DNA from: Sphingomonas sp. Y38-1Y
Lineage (GTDB): Bacteria; Pseudomonadota; Alphaproteobacteria; Sphingomonadales; Sphingomonadaceae
Length of the DNA: 64,000 bases
Reading direction: 5' to 3'
NCBI RefSeq assembly: GCF_032391395.1
Contig: NZ_CP135916.1
Span: 3,193,001 to 3,257,000 of the forward strand
In this document: piece by piece, positions 47,132-57,992 of the stretch
Numbering within the stretch: the stretch's first letter is position 1
Layout of the letters: each line of letters begins with the position of its first letter
Position numbers and translations under genes: made by a program
The notes under the pieces: generated by a model
Told to the model about the DNA's origin: nothing
Databases searched by the model: none
What the model saw: only the letters and a program-made list of their open reading frames with translations

Positions 47132-49134
47132 TCCGCGGCCTCCGCAAATTCCTCGCCGTGGACCAGTTCGGCCGAGCAGCGCTGCATCGTCGGGCTGGCG
47201 CGGCAGATGGCGTTGGTGAGATAGAAGTCGGCGACCGGATAGGTCACCGATCCCTCGCCCTTGGCATCGATCGCCGGCGGATTCCAGTCATAGCCGGCCA
47301 GGCCTTCGCGCCCGAGCGCCGGCACTTCGGCCGCCATCGCGCGGCGAAGCTGGGCGAAGTCGTCGAACGGCAGCGGCCGGCCGAGCACGTCGGACAGCGC
47401 GCGCAGGATCGACCAGTCGTCGCGCGCGTCGCCGGGCGCGAACACCGCCCGCTCGCTGAACTGCACGCGGCCTTCCAGATTGACATAGGTGCCCGGCTTC
47501 TCGGCATAGCTTGCCGCCGGCAGGATCACGTCGGCGTGGTGCGCGCCCTTGTCGCCGTGATGACCGACGAACACCTTGAAGCTGTTCGCGAAGGCGGAGA
47601 AATCGACCTCGTCGGCGCCCAGGAAGAAGACGAGCTTCGGATCGGCGGCAACGATGTCGGCGATCCCGCCCGGCTGCGCATAGCCGAGCATCAGCGCGCC
47701 CATGCGCGCGGCGGCGGTGTGGACGACGTTGAAGCCGTTCCAGCCGTCGCGAACGACATTCAGCGACTTGGCGAGCGCTAGCGCCGCGCCGTGTCCGTTC
47801 TTGAGCGCGCCCGGTCCGACGACGATCATCGGTTTGGTGGCTGCCGCAAACGCGTCCGCCGCCGCATCGGGCAGCTTGGCGAGCAGCGACAGGTCGTCAC
47901 CGAGCCAGGTCGCGCGGTAGGTCAGGTCCGTCTCCGGCCCGATCGCGAAGACCTTCGCGCCCTTCTTGATCGCCTTGCGCACGCGCGTGTTGATGAGCGG
48001 CGCTTCCCAGCGCAGGTTCGAGCCGACGAGCAGGATCGCGTCGGCCTCTTCGACCCCGGCGATCGTCGTGTTGAACGCGACCGCACCCAGGCTGGTCACG
48101 TCATAGGCCATGCCCGTCTGCCGCCCCTCGAGCAGCGACGAGCCGAAGCACTCGACCAGCTTCTTGGCAGCGAACATCGTCTCGCAGTCGACCAGGTCGC
48201 CCGCGATCGCGGCGACCGACGATCCGGCGGTGCGCGCGACGTCGGCGATCGCGGCGAAGGCCTCGCCCCAGCTCGCCGGCTGGAGCTTGCCGTCCTTGCG
48301 GATGTACGGCTTGTCGAGGCGCCGGCGGACGAGGCCATCGACATGGTGGCGCGTCTTGTCGTGCGCCCATTCCTCGTTCACGTCCTCGTTGACGCGTGGC
48401 AGCACGCGCAGCACCTGCCGCCCGCGCCCGTCGATGCGGATGTTGGTGCCGACCGCATCCATCACGTCGATGCCGAGCGTCTTCTTGAGCTCCCAAGGCC
48501 GCGCATTGAACGCATAGGGCTTCGACGTCAGCGCGCCCACCGGGCAAAGGTCGACGACGTTGCCGCTGAGTTCGCTCGTCACCGCCTTCTCAAGATAGGA
48601 GGTGATCTGCATGTTCTCGCCGCGATAGATCGCGCCGATCTCCTCGACGCCAGCCACTTCCTCGGCGAAGCGCACGCAGCGGGTGCACTGGATGCAGCGG
48701 GTCATGATCGTCTTGACGATCGGACCCATATATTTCTCGGTCACCGCGCGCTTGTTCTCGGTATAGCGCGTGGCGCCGCGACCATAGGCCATGGTCTGGT
48801 CCTGAAGGTCGCACTCGCCGCCCTGGTCGCAGATCGGGCAGTCGAGCGGGTGGTTGATGAGGAGGAACTCCATCACCCCCTCACGCGCGGCCTTTACCAT
48901 CGCGCTGTCGGTGCGCACTTCCTGATTGTCGGCGGCGGGCAGCGCGCACGACGCCTGCGGCTTGGGCGGCCCGGGCTTCACCTCGACCAGGCACATGCGG
49001 CAATTGCCGGCGATCGACAGCCGCTCGTGATAGCAGAAGCGGGGAATCTCCTTCCCCGCCGCTTCGCACGCCTGGAGCACCGTGGCCCCCTGCGGCACCT
49101 CGACCTCGATCCCGTCGACTTTCAGTTTAGGCAT
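47128..49134 (-). CDS. nuoG: NADH-quinone oxidoreductase subunit G
   Basis: 668 residues. The N-terminal [2Fe-2S] ferredoxin domain has cysteines in [22 protein letters not shown]. Next is the HxxxCxxC-type N5 site within [20 protein letters not shown], then the [4Fe-4S] N4 site [10 protein letters not shown] with [10 protein letters not shown], followed by a molybdopterin-oxidoreductase-like domain (about 220-640) that carries no Mo in complex I. Its start (ATG 49134) overlaps the end of the 199-residue inserted gene by eight bases. Confidence 0.98.
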   Translation of the reverse strand: MPKLKVDGIEVEVPQGATVLQACEAAGKEIPRFCYHERLSIAGNCRMCLVEVKPGPPKPQASCALPAADNQEVRTDSAMVKAAREGVMEFLLINHPLDCPICDQGGECDLQDQTMAYGRGATRYTENKRAVTEKYMGPIVKTIMTRCIQCTRCVRFAEEVAGVEEIGAIYRGENMQITSYLEKAVTSELSGNVVDLCPVGALTSKPYAFNARPWELKKTLGIDVMDAVGTNIRIDGRGRQVLRVLPRVNEDVNEEWAHDKTRHHVDGLVRRRLDKPYIRKDGKLQPASWGEAFAAIADVARTAGSSVAAIAGDLVDCETMFAAKKLVECFGSSLLEGRQTGMAYDVTSLGAVAFNTTIAGVEEADAILLVGSNLRWEAPLINTRVRKAIKKGAKVFAIGPETDLTYRATWLGDDLSLLAKLPDAAADAFAAATKPMIVVGPGALKNGHGAALALAKSLNVVRDGWNGFNVVHTAAARMGALMLGYAQPGGIADIVAADPKLVFFLGADEVDFSAFANSFKVFVGHHGDKGAHHADVILPAASYAEKPGTYVNLEGRVQFSERAVFAPGDARDDWSILRALSDVLGRPLPFDDFAQLRRAMAAEVPALGREGLAGYDWNPPAIDAKGEGSVTYPVADFYLTNAICRASPTMQRCSAELVHGEEFAEAAE

Positions 49135-49725
49135 TCTTGGCTTCCGTTCGGCTGCGCGCCACTCGATAGAGCGCGGCGGCGACGTGGTTGCGTATATCGG
49201 TGACGTTGGCGCGGTACGACGCGCGCTCGGGCATGCAGCGCTTCAGCGCTTCGCCATAGCCGAGAAAGGCCGAACGCTCGGTCGCGCTGCCGATCTCCGT
49301 CGAAACAAGGTCGGCCGAACGCGCGGGATCGCTGGCCACCAGGCAGTCGGCATAGGCGATGACAAACGCCCGTCCATCAATGTTCATCGGCGGACGCGCG
49401 GGACTGGCCGCGGACACACGGCGGACCACCGCCAGCATTGCTGGATCGCGCGCGAACAACGCTTCGGCAATCGCACCTCGCACGGCGCCGGTCTGAAGCG
49501 AAAGGCCGCGACGCCCCTTGAGGCACGGGAAGCCGCCGACTGACACGTCACGCGCAACCCGTGCTTCTTCGGCGCTGCCGGGCAACGTTTCCATCAGCCG
49601 CAGCGAGGACCGCTCCGAGTTGCGGACCAGGCACGCGGCATAATCAGCCACGACGCGCTGCTTGGGCACGAGCTGTCCCTGCGGCAGCCCGGCCGCAGCC
49701 AGCAAGATCGTGGCGGTAAGCAGCA

Positions 49726-49726
<1 letters not shown>
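49127..49726 (-). CDS. Exported tandem-duplicated protein inside the nuo operon
   Basis: 199 residues, family not recognised. A hydrophobic N terminus (MLLTATILLAAAGLPQ) suggests export. The rest is two copies of one unit with a 96-residue period. In copy 1, YAACLV (Cys32), Cys68 and an AVRGAIAEALF helix occur; in copy 2, YADCLV (Cys128), Cys164 and a DIRNHVAAALY helix occur at exactly the same spacings. One disulfide per unit is likely. The ATG shares one base with the nuoF stop (TAATG) and the end overlaps nuoG by eight bases, so it is translated as part of the operon. A role in complex I assembly or an independent periplasmic role are both open. Confidence 0.8.
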
Positions 49727-51030
<1,304 letters not shown>

Positions 51031-51033
51031 GGC

Positions 51034-51192
51034 TCAGCGTCCCTGTCCAATAAGCTTTTCGGCGAGGAAATAGGCGGCGACCGCCAGGCCGACCCCGATC
51101 GCGACGACGATCAGGTTGAACGCCACCTTGAGCAGCGCAACCAGCACGACAATCGCGACGACGAAGACGGCGATGGCGATCAGCAGGTTCAC
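51034..51192 (-). CDS. 52-residue hydrophobic protein between nuoE and nuoF
   Basis: Reading from GTG 51192, the frame gives 52 residues: MNLLIAIAVFVVAIVVLVAL, then a lysine, a second hydrophobic stretch (about 24-44), and a polar end AEKLIGQGR. Two membrane helices with a single charged turn are likely. The GTG overlaps the nuoE stop as GTGA, and the stop (51034-51036) lies three bases before the nuoF start. The spacing is the same as between known nuo genes. I do not recognise a family. Possible roles are complex I assembly or membrane attachment, both inferred from position only. Confidence 0.75.
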   Translation of the reverse strand: MNLLIAIAVFVVAIVVLVALLKVAFNLIVVAIGVGLAVAAYFLAEKLIGQGR

Positions 51193-51857
51193 GCCCACTC
51201 ACCCCGGTAATCGTGATTGCCCTCGACCATCGCGGTCAGCGTCGTCGGGCCGCCTTCCGGCTCCGACGTATGCCGGCCGTTCTGCGACCCCGGCTTCGGC
51301 GTCTCGCCGGCTGCCAGCGCCGACAGGATCGCGACGGTCTTGTCGTAGTCGAGATCCTCGAAATTATCGTCGTTGATCTGGACCATCGGCGCATTGGCGC
51401 AATTGCCCATGCACTCGACCTCGGTCAGCGTGAACAGGCCGTCGGGCGTGGTGCGCCCCTTGACCAACCCCTGGTTCTTGCACGCCGCCAACACGTCGTC
51501 CGACCCGCGCAGCATGCACGGCGTCGTGCCGCAAACCTGGACGTGATAGCGGCCGACCGGCGCCAGATTGTACATGGTGTAGAAGGTCGCGACCTCAAAC
51601 ACGCGGATGTACGGCATGTCGAGGAAGCGCGCGACGAACTCGATCACCGGCACGGGCAGCCAGCCTTGCGTCTGCGTCTCCGCGCCCACCTGCCGCTGGG
51701 CAAGGTCGAGGAGCGGCAGCGCCGCCGACATCTGCCGGCCCGCGGGATAGCGGCCGACGATCTCGTTCGCCTTGGCGATGTTCGCTTCGTTCCAGGCGAA
51801 ATTGCCCCAACGGGCGCGGGTCTCGCCCTCGTCGGGGATGGGTGCTGCGTCAGCCAT
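51189..51857 (-). CDS. nuoE: NADH-quinone oxidoreductase subunit E
   Basis: 222 residues, thioredoxin-fold subunit with [2Fe-2S] cluster N1a. Ligands are visible as CGTTPCMLRG and, about 40 residues on, CMGNCANAPM. Upstream YPAGRQMSAALPLLDLAQRQ is the usual helical N-domain. The C-terminal ~45 residues after the thioredoxin fold are a Gly/Pro/Ser-rich tail typical of alphaproteobacteria. The ATG shares one base with the nuoD stop (TAATG). Confidence 0.97.
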   Translation of the reverse strand: MADAAPIPDEGETRARWGNFAWNEANIAKANEIVGRYPAGRQMSAALPLLDLAQRQVGAETQTQGWLPVPVIEFVARFLDMPYIRVFEVATFYTMYNLAPVGRYHVQVCGTTPCMLRGSDDVLAACKNQGLVKGRTTPDGLFTLTEVECMGNCANAPMVQINDDNFEDLDYDKTVAILSALAAGETPKPGSQNGRHTSEPEGGPTTLTAMVEGNHDYRGEWA

Positions 51858-53092
51858 TAGCGGTCACACTCCCCGAACACGATGTCCATCGCGCCCAGAA
51901 TGGCGGTGGTGTCGGCGAGCATGTGCCCGCGGCTCATGAAGTCCATCGCCTGGAGGTGGCTGAACGCCGTCGGCCGGATCTTCACGCGATAGGGCTTGTT
52001 CGACCCGTCGGAGACGATGAACACGCCGAACTCGCCCTTGGGGCTCTCGGTCGCGACATAGACTTCGCCCGCGGGCACGTGGAAGCCCTCGGTATGAAGC
52101 TTGAAGTGGTGGATCAGCGCCTCCATCGAGCGCTTCATCTCCGCCCGGTGCGGCACCGCCACCTTGCGATCGAGCGACAGGACGGGGCCGTCCGGCATCT
52201 CGTTCAGGCACTGCTTCATGATGCGCGCCGACTGCCAGACTTCCTCGACGCGGACCATGAACCGGTCATAGCAGTCGCCGCGCGTGCCAACTGGCACGTC
52301 GAACTCCATGCGGTCATAGACGTCATAGGGCTGCGACTTGCGCAGGTCCCAGGGCAGCCCCGCCGCGCGGATCATCGGGCCGGAGAAGCCCCACTTCAGC
52401 GCGTCCTCTCGGCTGACGATCGCGATGTCGACGTTGCGCTGCTTGAAGATGCGGTTCTCGGCGACCAAGCTGATCGCATCGCCGAACAGCCGCGGCAGGC
52501 GCGTGTCGAGCCAGTCGGCGATATCGGTGAGCAGCTTGAGCGGCACGTCCTGACGCACGCCGCCGACGCGAAAATAGTTGGCGTGCATGCGAGCGCCCGA
52601 CGCGCGCTCGTAGAAGTTCATCAGGTCTTCGCGAAGCTCGAACATCCACAGGTTGGGCGTCATCGCGCCCACGTCCATCACGTGGCTGCCGAGATTCAGC
52701 ATGTGGTTCATGATGCGCGTCAGTTCGGCGAAGAACACGCGCAGATACTGGCCGCGAACCGGCACTTCCAGGTCGAGCAGCTTCTCGATGCCGAGCACGA
52801 AGCTGTGCTCCATGCACATCGGCGAGCAGTAGTCGAGCCGGTCGAAATAGGGGATCGCCTGCTGGTACGTCTTGTACTCGCACAGCTTCTCGGTGCCGCG
52901 GTGAAGCAGGCCGACATGCGGATCGATCCGCTCGATCACCTCGCCGTCCATCTCCATGACGAGGCGCAACACGCCGTGCGCCGCGGGATGCTGCGGACCG
53001 AAGTTGATCGTGTAGTTCTGGATCGCGACGTCGCCGGGGCTCTCGGGGCCCTGGCCGGCGGCGTGCATCAGTTCGGTGGTGGTGTCGGTCAT
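51857..53092 (-). CDS. nuoD: NADH-quinone oxidoreductase subunit D
   Basis: 411 residues; with NuoB it forms the quinone-reducing site. Motifs: [51 protein letters not shown], and a C-terminal [12 protein letters not shown]. The His-Tyr pair that contacts quinone lies in HPAAHG and DRLDY. Start ATG 53092; nuoC's stop overlaps it by one base. Confidence 0.98.
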   Translation of the reverse strand: MTDTTTELMHAAGQGPESPGDVAIQNYTINFGPQHPAAHGVLRLVMEMDGEVIERIDPHVGLLHRGTEKLCEYKTYQQAIPYFDRLDYCSPMCMEHSFVLGIEKLLDLEVPVRGQYLRVFFAELTRIMNHMLNLGSHVMDVGAMTPNLWMFELREDLMNFYERASGARMHANYFRVGGVRQDVPLKLLTDIADWLDTRLPRLFGDAISLVAENRIFKQRNVDIAIVSREDALKWGFSGPMIRAAGLPWDLRKSQPYDVYDRMEFDVPVGTRGDCYDRFMVRVEEVWQSARIMKQCLNEMPDGPVLSLDRKVAVPHRAEMKRSMEALIHHFKLHTEGFHVPAGEVYVATESPKGEFGVFIVSDGSNKPYRVKIRPTAFSHLQAMDFMSRGHMLADTTAILGAMDIVFGECDR

Positions 53093-53955
53093 TACTGGTT
53101 CTGCCCTTCCCCCTTTGAGGGAACGACGTCCGGATCGGCGGGCTTCTCGCCCGGCTGATTGCCCGGATGCGGTTGGCCGGCGCCGGTGTCAGCCGGCTTC
53201 TCGGTGACCTTGGTCTCGGTCGCCTGCGGGCCCGGAGCCTTCTCGGCATCGGCGCGGACGATCTGGTCGGCGGTGACGGGGCTCGGCGCGCCCTTGGCCT
53301 CGGGCAGCGCAGCCGGCGGCGCGGCGGGCGTGGGCGCAGCCGCCGCCTTCTCGTCGCCCGGCAGCACGTATTGCGCGCCCTCCCACGGGCTCATGAACTC
53401 GAAATTGCGGAAGTCCTGAGCCAGCTTCACCGGCTCGTACACCACGCGCTTGGCCTCTTCCGAATAACGCAGCTCGACGAAGCCGGTCAGCGGGAAGTCC
53501 TTGCGAAAGGGATGCCCGCGAAAGCCATAGTCGGTCAGGATGCGGCGCAGGTCCGGATGCCCGTCGAACAGCACGCCGTACATGTCATAAACTTCGCGCT
53601 CGAGCCAGTTGGCGACCGGCCACAGCCCCGTGACGCTGGGCACCGGCGTGTCCTCGCTCGCGGTCACGCGGACGCGCAGACGATGGTTCCGCGTGACGCT
53701 GAGCAGGTGATAGCAGACGTCGAAGCGCTCCTCGCGCTCCGGATAGTCAACGCCGGCGATCTCCATCAGCTGCTGATATTCGAGGCCGGGCGTGTCGCGC
53801 AGCGCGATCATCGCGCCGATCAGCCCGTCTCGGTCGATCGTCAGCGTGACCTCGCCGACCTTGTCCTGCGCGTCGAGCACCGCGCCGCCCAGCGTGGCGG
53901 TCGCGGTCTCGATCACGCCGTCATTCGCGGCATAGCGGGGAGCGGCCGACCTCAC
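53092..53955 (-). CDS. nuoC: NADH-quinone oxidoreductase subunit C with long acidic/proline tail
   Basis: 287 residues. The conserved NuoC domain covers about 20-200, with [56 protein letters not shown] and [19 protein letters not shown]. After this normal end come ~85 extra residues rich in Ala, Pro, Lys and Glu (from [18 protein letters not shown] to GEGQNQ), with no predicted fold. Typical bacterial NuoC proteins stop near residue 200-210. The GTG start overlaps the nuoB stop (GTGA). Confidence 0.96.
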   Translation of the reverse strand: MRSAAPRYAANDGVIETATATLGGAVLDAQDKVGEVTLTIDRDGLIGAMIALRDTPGLEYQQLMEIAGVDYPEREERFDVCYHLLSVTRNHRLRVRVTASEDTPVPSVTGLWPVANWLEREVYDMYGVLFDGHPDLRRILTDYGFRGHPFRKDFPLTGFVELRYSEEAKRVVYEPVKLAQDFRNFEFMSPWEGAQYVLPGDEKAAAAPTPAAPPAALPEAKGAPSPVTADQIVRADAEKAPGPQATETKVTEKPADTGAGQPHPGNQPGEKPADPDVVPSKGEGQNQ

Positions 53956-54482
53956 CGTTCCACCGTCCCGATGCGGCGAATCTTCCGCTGGAGCTGCATC
54001 ACGCCATAGAGCAGCGCCTCGGCGGTCGGGGGACAGCCGGGGACATAGATGTCGACGGGCACGATCCGGTCACAGCCGCGAACGACGCTGTAGCTGTAAT
54101 GGTAATAGCCGCCGCCATTGGCGCACGAGCCCATCGAGATGACGTATTTCGGCTCCGACATCTGATCGTACACGCGGCGGAGCGCCGGGGCCATCTTGTT
54201 GCAGAGCGTGCCCGCGACGATCATCACGTCCGACTGGCGCGGAGACGCGCGCGGCGCGGCGCCGAACCGCTCCATGTCGTAGCGGGGCATGTTGACGTGG
54301 ATCATCTCGACCGCGCAGCAGGCGAGGCCGAACGTCATCCACCACAGCGAGCCGGTGCGCGCCCAGGTGAAGAGGTCCTCCGTCGAGGTGACGAGGAAAC
54401 CCTTGTCCTGAAGCTCACCGTTCAGGTCGTTGTAAAAGCCGACGTCCGGCGCAGTGCCGGGGGCGGGCTGTACGAGGTTCAC
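53952..54482 (-). CDS. nuoB: NADH-quinone oxidoreductase subunit B
   Basis: 176 residues; carries cluster N2, which reduces quinone. Ligands are visible: adjacent cysteines in [14 protein letters not shown], Cys in [13 protein letters not shown] and Cys in [17 protein letters not shown]. The GTG at 54482 overlaps the nuoA stop (GTGA). Confidence 0.98.
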   Translation of the reverse strand: MNLVQPAPGTAPDVGFYNDLNGELQDKGFLVTSTEDLFTWARTGSLWWMTFGLACCAVEMIHVNMPRYDMERFGAAPRASPRQSDVMIVAGTLCNKMAPALRRVYDQMSEPKYVISMGSCANGGGYYHYSYSVVRGCDRIVPVDIYVPGCPPTAEALLYGVMQLQRKIRRIGTVER

Positions 54483-54853
54483 TCCCAATCGAGTGCTCCC
54501 TTCTTCCAGGCATAGACAAGGCCGAGCGCGAGTTCGGCGATGAAGATCATCATCGAGGTCCAGGCGACCCAACCGAGATCGAAAACGCTGACTGCCCAAG
54601 GATATAGGAACGCCGCCTCCAGATCGAAGACGATGAACAGGATCGCGACGAGATAAAAGCGCACGTCGAACTGGCTGCGCGAATCCTCGAACGCGGGGAA
54701 GCCGCATTCATATTCGGTCAGCTTCTCGGGCGTGGGCTTGTGCGCGCCGGTGAAGCGCGCGGCGATCATCGGCAGGAACACGAACGCCGAGGAAAGCACG
54801 AGCGCCACCCCCAGGAACATCAGGATCGGCAGATATTGCGACAGGTCGACCAA
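54479..54853 (-). CDS. nuoA: NADH-quinone oxidoreductase subunit A, TTG start
   Basis: 124 residues, three membrane helices. The loop [39 protein letters not shown] (about 48-86; shown by position) has the conserved Cys, Asp and Glu of this subunit. The family starts M-V-D-L-S-Q-Y; here the codon is TTG at 54853, with GAGATGG just upstream as ribosome site. First gene of the operon; a promoter lies 35-63 bases upstream. Confidence 0.94.
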   Translation of the reverse strand: MVDLSQYLPILMFLGVALVLSSAFVFLPMIAARFTGAHKPTPEKLTEYECGFPAFEDSRSQFDVRFYLVAILFIVFDLEAAFLYPWAVSVFDLGWVAWTSMMIFIAELALGLVYAWKKGALDWE

Positions 54854-54887
54854 GGGCCATCTCGCGGTTGCAGCAGGGTTTGTGGGG

Positions 54888-54916
54888 CTTCTAGGCCGAT
54901 GAACCGAGGGGGGCAA
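54888..54916 (-). promoter_or_regulatory. Probable nuo operon promoter
   Basis: On the minus strand TTGCCC (54916-54911) and TAGAAG (54893-54888) are separated by exactly 17 bases, matching sigma-70-type promoters of alphaproteobacteria. The first transcribed base would lie about 28 bases upstream of the nuoA TTG. Confidence 0.55.
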
Positions 54917-54929
54917 GGCGGCGTTCCGG

Positions 54930-54944
54930 TGAGAATGAATCGCA
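54930..54944. promoter_or_regulatory. Fur-box-like palindrome upstream of the nuo promoter
   Basis: TGAGAATGAATCGCA resembles the 7-1-7 Fur half-site pattern TGATAATnATTATCA, matching strongly on the left half and weakly on the right. It lies 14 bases upstream of the -35. Iron control of the Fe-S-rich complex I would make sense, but the match is imperfect. Confidence 0.3.
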
Positions 54945-55032
54945 ACTGACCGCCGGCACGCGGCGGCGTATTCGCCGCGCGACCCCTCGCGCCGGGAACC
55001 TGTTTTCAGATGGTTGTCGCCGCCGGCTCGCC

Positions 55033-55833
55033 TTAGCGAAGCGCGTTGGCGGCCAGCTTGTGCAGCTTGGAATGGAGGACGTCGTTCGCCGCCAGCACCT
55101 GGCGCCGTTCCAGCGCCTGGTCGGCGCCGCGATAGTCGGTGACGTAGCCGCCGGCTTCCTTGACGATCAGATAGCCCGCCGCGACGTCCCAGATGTTGAG
55201 CCCGCTTTCCCAGAATCCGTCGAACCGCCCCGCCGCGACCCAGGCGAGGTCGAGCGCCGCCGACCCCAGCCGGCGGATGCCCGCGACTTCGGGTGCGATC
55301 GCGCCGAAGATCCGCGTCCATTCGGGAAAATCGCCATGCCCCAGGAACGGGATGCCGGTGGCGATGATCGCATCATTGAGGTCACGCCGCGCCGACACGC
55401 GCAGCCGCTGCCCCGTCAGCCAGGCACCCCGCCCCTTTTCGGCCCAGAAGCTCTCGTCCGTCAGCGGCTGATAGATGAGGCCGTGGGTGATGCCCGAGCG
55501 CGAATCCTCGACCGCGATCGAGATCGCGAAGTGCGGGATGCCGTGGAGGAAGTTAGTCGTCCCATCGAGCGGATCGATGATCCAGCGCGGCTTGTCGGGA
55601 TCACCCTCGATCATCCCGCCCTCTTCCATGACGAAGCCCCAGTCGGGCCGCGCCTTCAGAAGCTCGTCATAAAGCGTGCGCTCGGCGCGCTGGTCGGCCA
55701 TCGACACGAAGTCGGCCGGACCCTTCTTCGACACCTGAAGGTGCTGGACCTCGTTGAAGTCGCGGCGAAGGCGCGGCGCCGCCTTGCGCGCGGCGCGCTC
55801 CATGACGGTAATGAGGCCGGATTGGGCGGTCAT
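55033..55833 (-). CDS. suhB: Inositol-monophosphatase family protein
   Basis: 266 residues; Mg-dependent phosphatase fold. Metal ligands are in the Glu pair VMEEGG, the IMPase signature WIIDPLDGTTNFLHGIP, and the C-terminal WDVAAGYLIVKEAGG. In bacteria SuhB may also act in rRNA antitermination. It lies divergently from nothing obvious: nuoA begins 180 bases downstream on the same strand, with the nuo promoter between. Confidence 0.94.
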   Translation of the reverse strand: MTAQSGLITVMERAARKAAPRLRRDFNEVQHLQVSKKGPADFVSMADQRAERTLYDELLKARPDWGFVMEEGGMIEGDPDKPRWIIDPLDGTTNFLHGIPHFAISIAVEDSRSGITHGLIYQPLTDESFWAEKGRGAWLTGQRLRVSARRDLNDAIIATGIPFLGHGDFPEWTRIFGAIAPEVAGIRRLGSAALDLAWVAAGRFDGFWESGLNIWDVAAGYLIVKEAGGYVTDYRGADQALERRQVLAANDVLHSKLHKLAANALR

Positions 55834-55847
55834 ATCGATACCTTAAG

Positions 55848-55938
55848 CCCTCTCCCCTTCAGGGGAGAGGGTTGGGAGAGGGGAAGAGAGCGGGCCGACT
55901 GCCCCTCTCCCCGGCCCTCTCCCCTGAAGGGGAGAGGG
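55848..55938. repeat. Palindromic repeat, family B-like (CCCTCTCCCC type)
   Basis: Left arm CCCTCTCCCCTTCAGGGGAG (from 55848) and right arm ending GAAGGGGAGAGGG (55938) are near-perfect inverse complements extending about 35 bases, each with its own inner hairpin. The layout is like that at 14676 but the sequence is a different subfamily. It lies between efp and suhB. Confidence 0.85.
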
Positions 55939-55946
55939 TGAGATGC

Positions 55947-56510
55947 TCAGTCCGCGCGCTTCACATATTCGCGCTCGTACACGTCGACGACGATGCGCGT
56001 GCCGCTGGTGATGTGCGGCGGCACCATCACGCGGACGCCGTTGTCGAGGATCGCGGGCTTGTAGCTGGAAGAGGCGGTCTGCCCCTTCACCACCGCATCG
56101 GCCTCGACGATCGTCGCCTCGATCGTGTCGGGAAGCTGGACGCTGATCGGCCGCTCGTCATGAAGCTCCATGACGACGTCCATGCCGTCCTGAAGGAACT
56201 CGGCCGCGTCGCCCAGCACGCCCTTGTCGAGCGTGATCTGCTCGTAATTGTCCTTGTCCATGAAGGTGAGCGTATCACCCTCGGCGAACAGGAACTGGAA
56301 GTCCTTGGTATCCAGCCGCACGCGCTCAACCGTCTCGGCCGAACGGAAGCGGACGTTGGTCTTGCGCCCGTCGATCAGGTTCTTCATCTCGACCTGCATA
56401 TAGGCGCCGCCCTTGCCGGGCTGGGTGTGCTGGATCTTGACCGCACGCCAGATGCCGCCTTCATACTCGATGATGTTGCCGGGACGGATGTCCACGCCGC
56501 TGATCTTCAT
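55947..56510 (-). CDS. efp: Elongation factor P
   Basis: 187 residues, three beta-barrel domains; rescues ribosomes stalled at polyproline. The tip loop reads [11 protein letters not shown]: a lysine, the type modified by EpmA-like beta-lysylation, not the rhamnosylated arginine type. [10 protein letters not shown] and the C-terminal [18 protein letters not shown] are family motifs. No epmA or epmB gene is in the window. The ATG at 56510 is where the family begins ([13 protein letters not shown]). It is upstream of suhB on the same strand. Confidence 0.98.
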   Translation of the reverse strand: MKISGVDIRPGNIIEYEGGIWRAVKIQHTQPGKGGAYMQVEMKNLIDGRKTNVRFRSAETVERVRLDTKDFQFLFAEGDTLTFMDKDNYEQITLDKGVLGDAAEFLQDGMDVVMELHDERPISVQLPDTIEATIVEADAVVKGQTASSSYKPAILDNGVRVMVPPHITSGTRIVVDVYEREYVKRAD

Positions 56511-56635
56511 GCGATTGACCTGTTGGAAAGAGCTGGTGGGCGGGCTTTAGCCGCGCCGCCGCCGCCGGGCAAGCCACGCGCTTGGGCACCGCCGCCCGCC
56601 GCGCTATGATGCGGTGGGGACTAAAGGGGCAAGGC

Positions 56636-57256
56636 ATGGCGTTCGAGGTGTGGCTGCCGTTCGCGGCGGCGGCGTTGTTGCTGGCGGTGTTGCCTGGGCC
56701 GGGGGTGGCGAGCATCGTCGGCTTCGCCTTTTCTTCCGGGCGGCGCGCGGCGCTGGCGTCGGTCGCGGGGATGGCGACGGGCAATCTGCTGGCGGTCACC
56801 GCCTCGCTCGCGGGCGCGGGCGCGATCCTCGCGGCCTCGGCGCTCGCCTTTTCGATCTTCAAATGGGTGGGCGCGGGCTATCTGATCGTCATCGGCATCC
56901 TCGCGATCCTGCGCAGCGGCCGGGCCGGCACCGCCGAGCTCGAGCGGCGCCCCGTCAGTCCGCGCGCGGCGTTCATGACCAACGTCGCGGTGGGCGGCCT
57001 TCATCCCAAGACGATCCTGTTCTTCGTCGCCTTTGCCAGCCAGTTCGTCCGCCCCGACCGCCCCTATCTGCCTCAGGCGCTGGTGCTCGGCGCGACCTTC
57101 GTCCTGACGGCGGCGGTCACCGACACGCTCTACGCGCTCGCCGCCAGCCGCGCGGCGGGCATTGTCCGCCATCCGGCGACGCGGCGCTGGACCGAGCGGA
57201 TCGGCGGCGGGGTGATCCTGTCGGCGGGGGTGGCGTTGGCGGCGACGTCGCGATAG
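56636..57256 (+). CDS. LysE family amino-acid exporter
   Basis: 206 residues, six hydrophobic segments. The N-terminal LLAVLPGPGVASIVGFAFSSGRRAALASVAGMATGN is the LysE/RhtB signature (about 16-51), and NVAVGGLHPKTILFFVAFASQF is the second conserved region. Substrate unknown; family members export lysine, homoserine or threonine. The ATG at 56636 follows AAAGGGGCAAGG. It is divergent from efp (125-base gap). Confidence 0.9.
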   Translation: MAFEVWLPFAAAALLLAVLPGPGVASIVGFAFSSGRRAALASVAGMATGNLLAVTASLAGAGAILAASALAFSIFKWVGAGYLIVIGILAILRSGRAGTAELERRPVSPRAAFMTNVAVGGLHPKTILFFVAFASQFVRPDRPYLPQALVLGATFVLTAAVTDTLYALAASRAAGIVRHPATRRWTERIGGGVILSAGVALAATSR

Positions 57257-57265
57257 CGCCCCCGT

Positions 57266-57356
57266 CCGTTCGTGCTGAGCTTGTCGAAGCCTGTCCTGAG
57301 CTTCGTCGAAGGGCACGTGCCTGGAACACGCCCTTCGACAAGCTCAGGGCGAACGG
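57266..57356. repeat. Palindromic repeat, family A
   Basis: Left CCGTTCGTGCTGAGCTTGTC (57266) and right CCCTTCGACAAGCTCAGGGC... ending GAACGG (57356) form inverse arms of ~25 bases; a second partial copy CTGTCCTGAGCTTCGTCGAA sits between. It lies between the convergent LysE and M23 genes. Confidence 0.85.
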
Positions 57357-57373
57357 TAGGAGTTTTGCAGAAC

Positions 57374-57988
57374 CTACCGCTTACCCGTCAGCAGCGGCGT
57401 GGGGTCCACCGCCCGGCCCTCCCACCAGCGCTGGCCCGGCGCCATCGCGCTCAGTCCGAAATGGAGGTGGGTGTTGCCGGGCCCCGCATTGCCGGTATCG
57501 CCCACCGCCGCGATCGGCTGGCCGGCGCGGACGCGCGTGCCCTCCTCGATCCCAGGCGCATAGGCGGCGAGATGCGCGTAATAATAGGTCCAACGCCCAT
57601 CCGGCGAGCGGACGTAGAGCGTGTTGCCCCCGCCCCCCGCGCTCCAGAAGACTTTCTCGACCACGCCGTCCGCCGCCGCGAGCACGGGCGTGCCGCCGGG
57701 CGCCATGATGTCGTTGCCCCGGTGCAGCCGCGCGCCGCCGCCGCGCGGATCGCCCCAGCTCGACGCGATCGCCGATCGCTCGATCCCGGCGACGGGGACG
57801 GTCAGCAGCCCGCCTTCCCAGCGGATGCGCTCGCCCGCAGGCGGCGGCGCGAGCGCTTCGGGAACGGCCGCAACCGCGTGAACTGGTTCGGGCCGCGCGG
57901 CAGGTGGGCCGCCAAAGCGCAGCATCGACGCGAACACTCCGATCGCGACGACGATCAGCGCGAGGATGCGCCAACCCAACCGCGTCAT
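57374..57988 (-). CDS. M23 family metallopeptidase
   Basis: 204 residues, one N-terminal membrane anchor or signal (RILALIVVAIGVFASML, ~7-23). The peptidase domain (about 70-190) has the zinc ligands His and Asp in LHRGNDIMAPGGTPVLAA and His in THLHFGLS, with YYYAHLAAY between them. The M23 domain cuts peptidoglycan cross-bridges or serves as an amidase activator if degenerate; here all ligands are present, so it should be active. It follows the L,D-transpeptidase by four bases, suggesting a cell-wall operon. Confidence 0.92.
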   Translation of the reverse strand: MTRLGWRILALIVVAIGVFASMLRFGGPPAARPEPVHAVAAVPEALAPPPAGERIRWEGGLLTVPVAGIERSAIASSWGDPRGGGARLHRGNDIMAPGGTPVLAAADGVVEKVFWSAGGGGNTLYVRSPDGRWTYYYAHLAAYAPGIEEGTRVRAGQPIAAVGDTGNAGPGNTHLHFGLSAMAPGQRWWEGRAVDPTPLLTGKR

Positions 57989-57992
57989 CGCG

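Noticed and set aside
53092..53350. NuoC tail as another in-frame palindromic repeat
   Set aside because: I compared it with the A-D repeat families and found no matching arms; it looks like a low-complexity linker.
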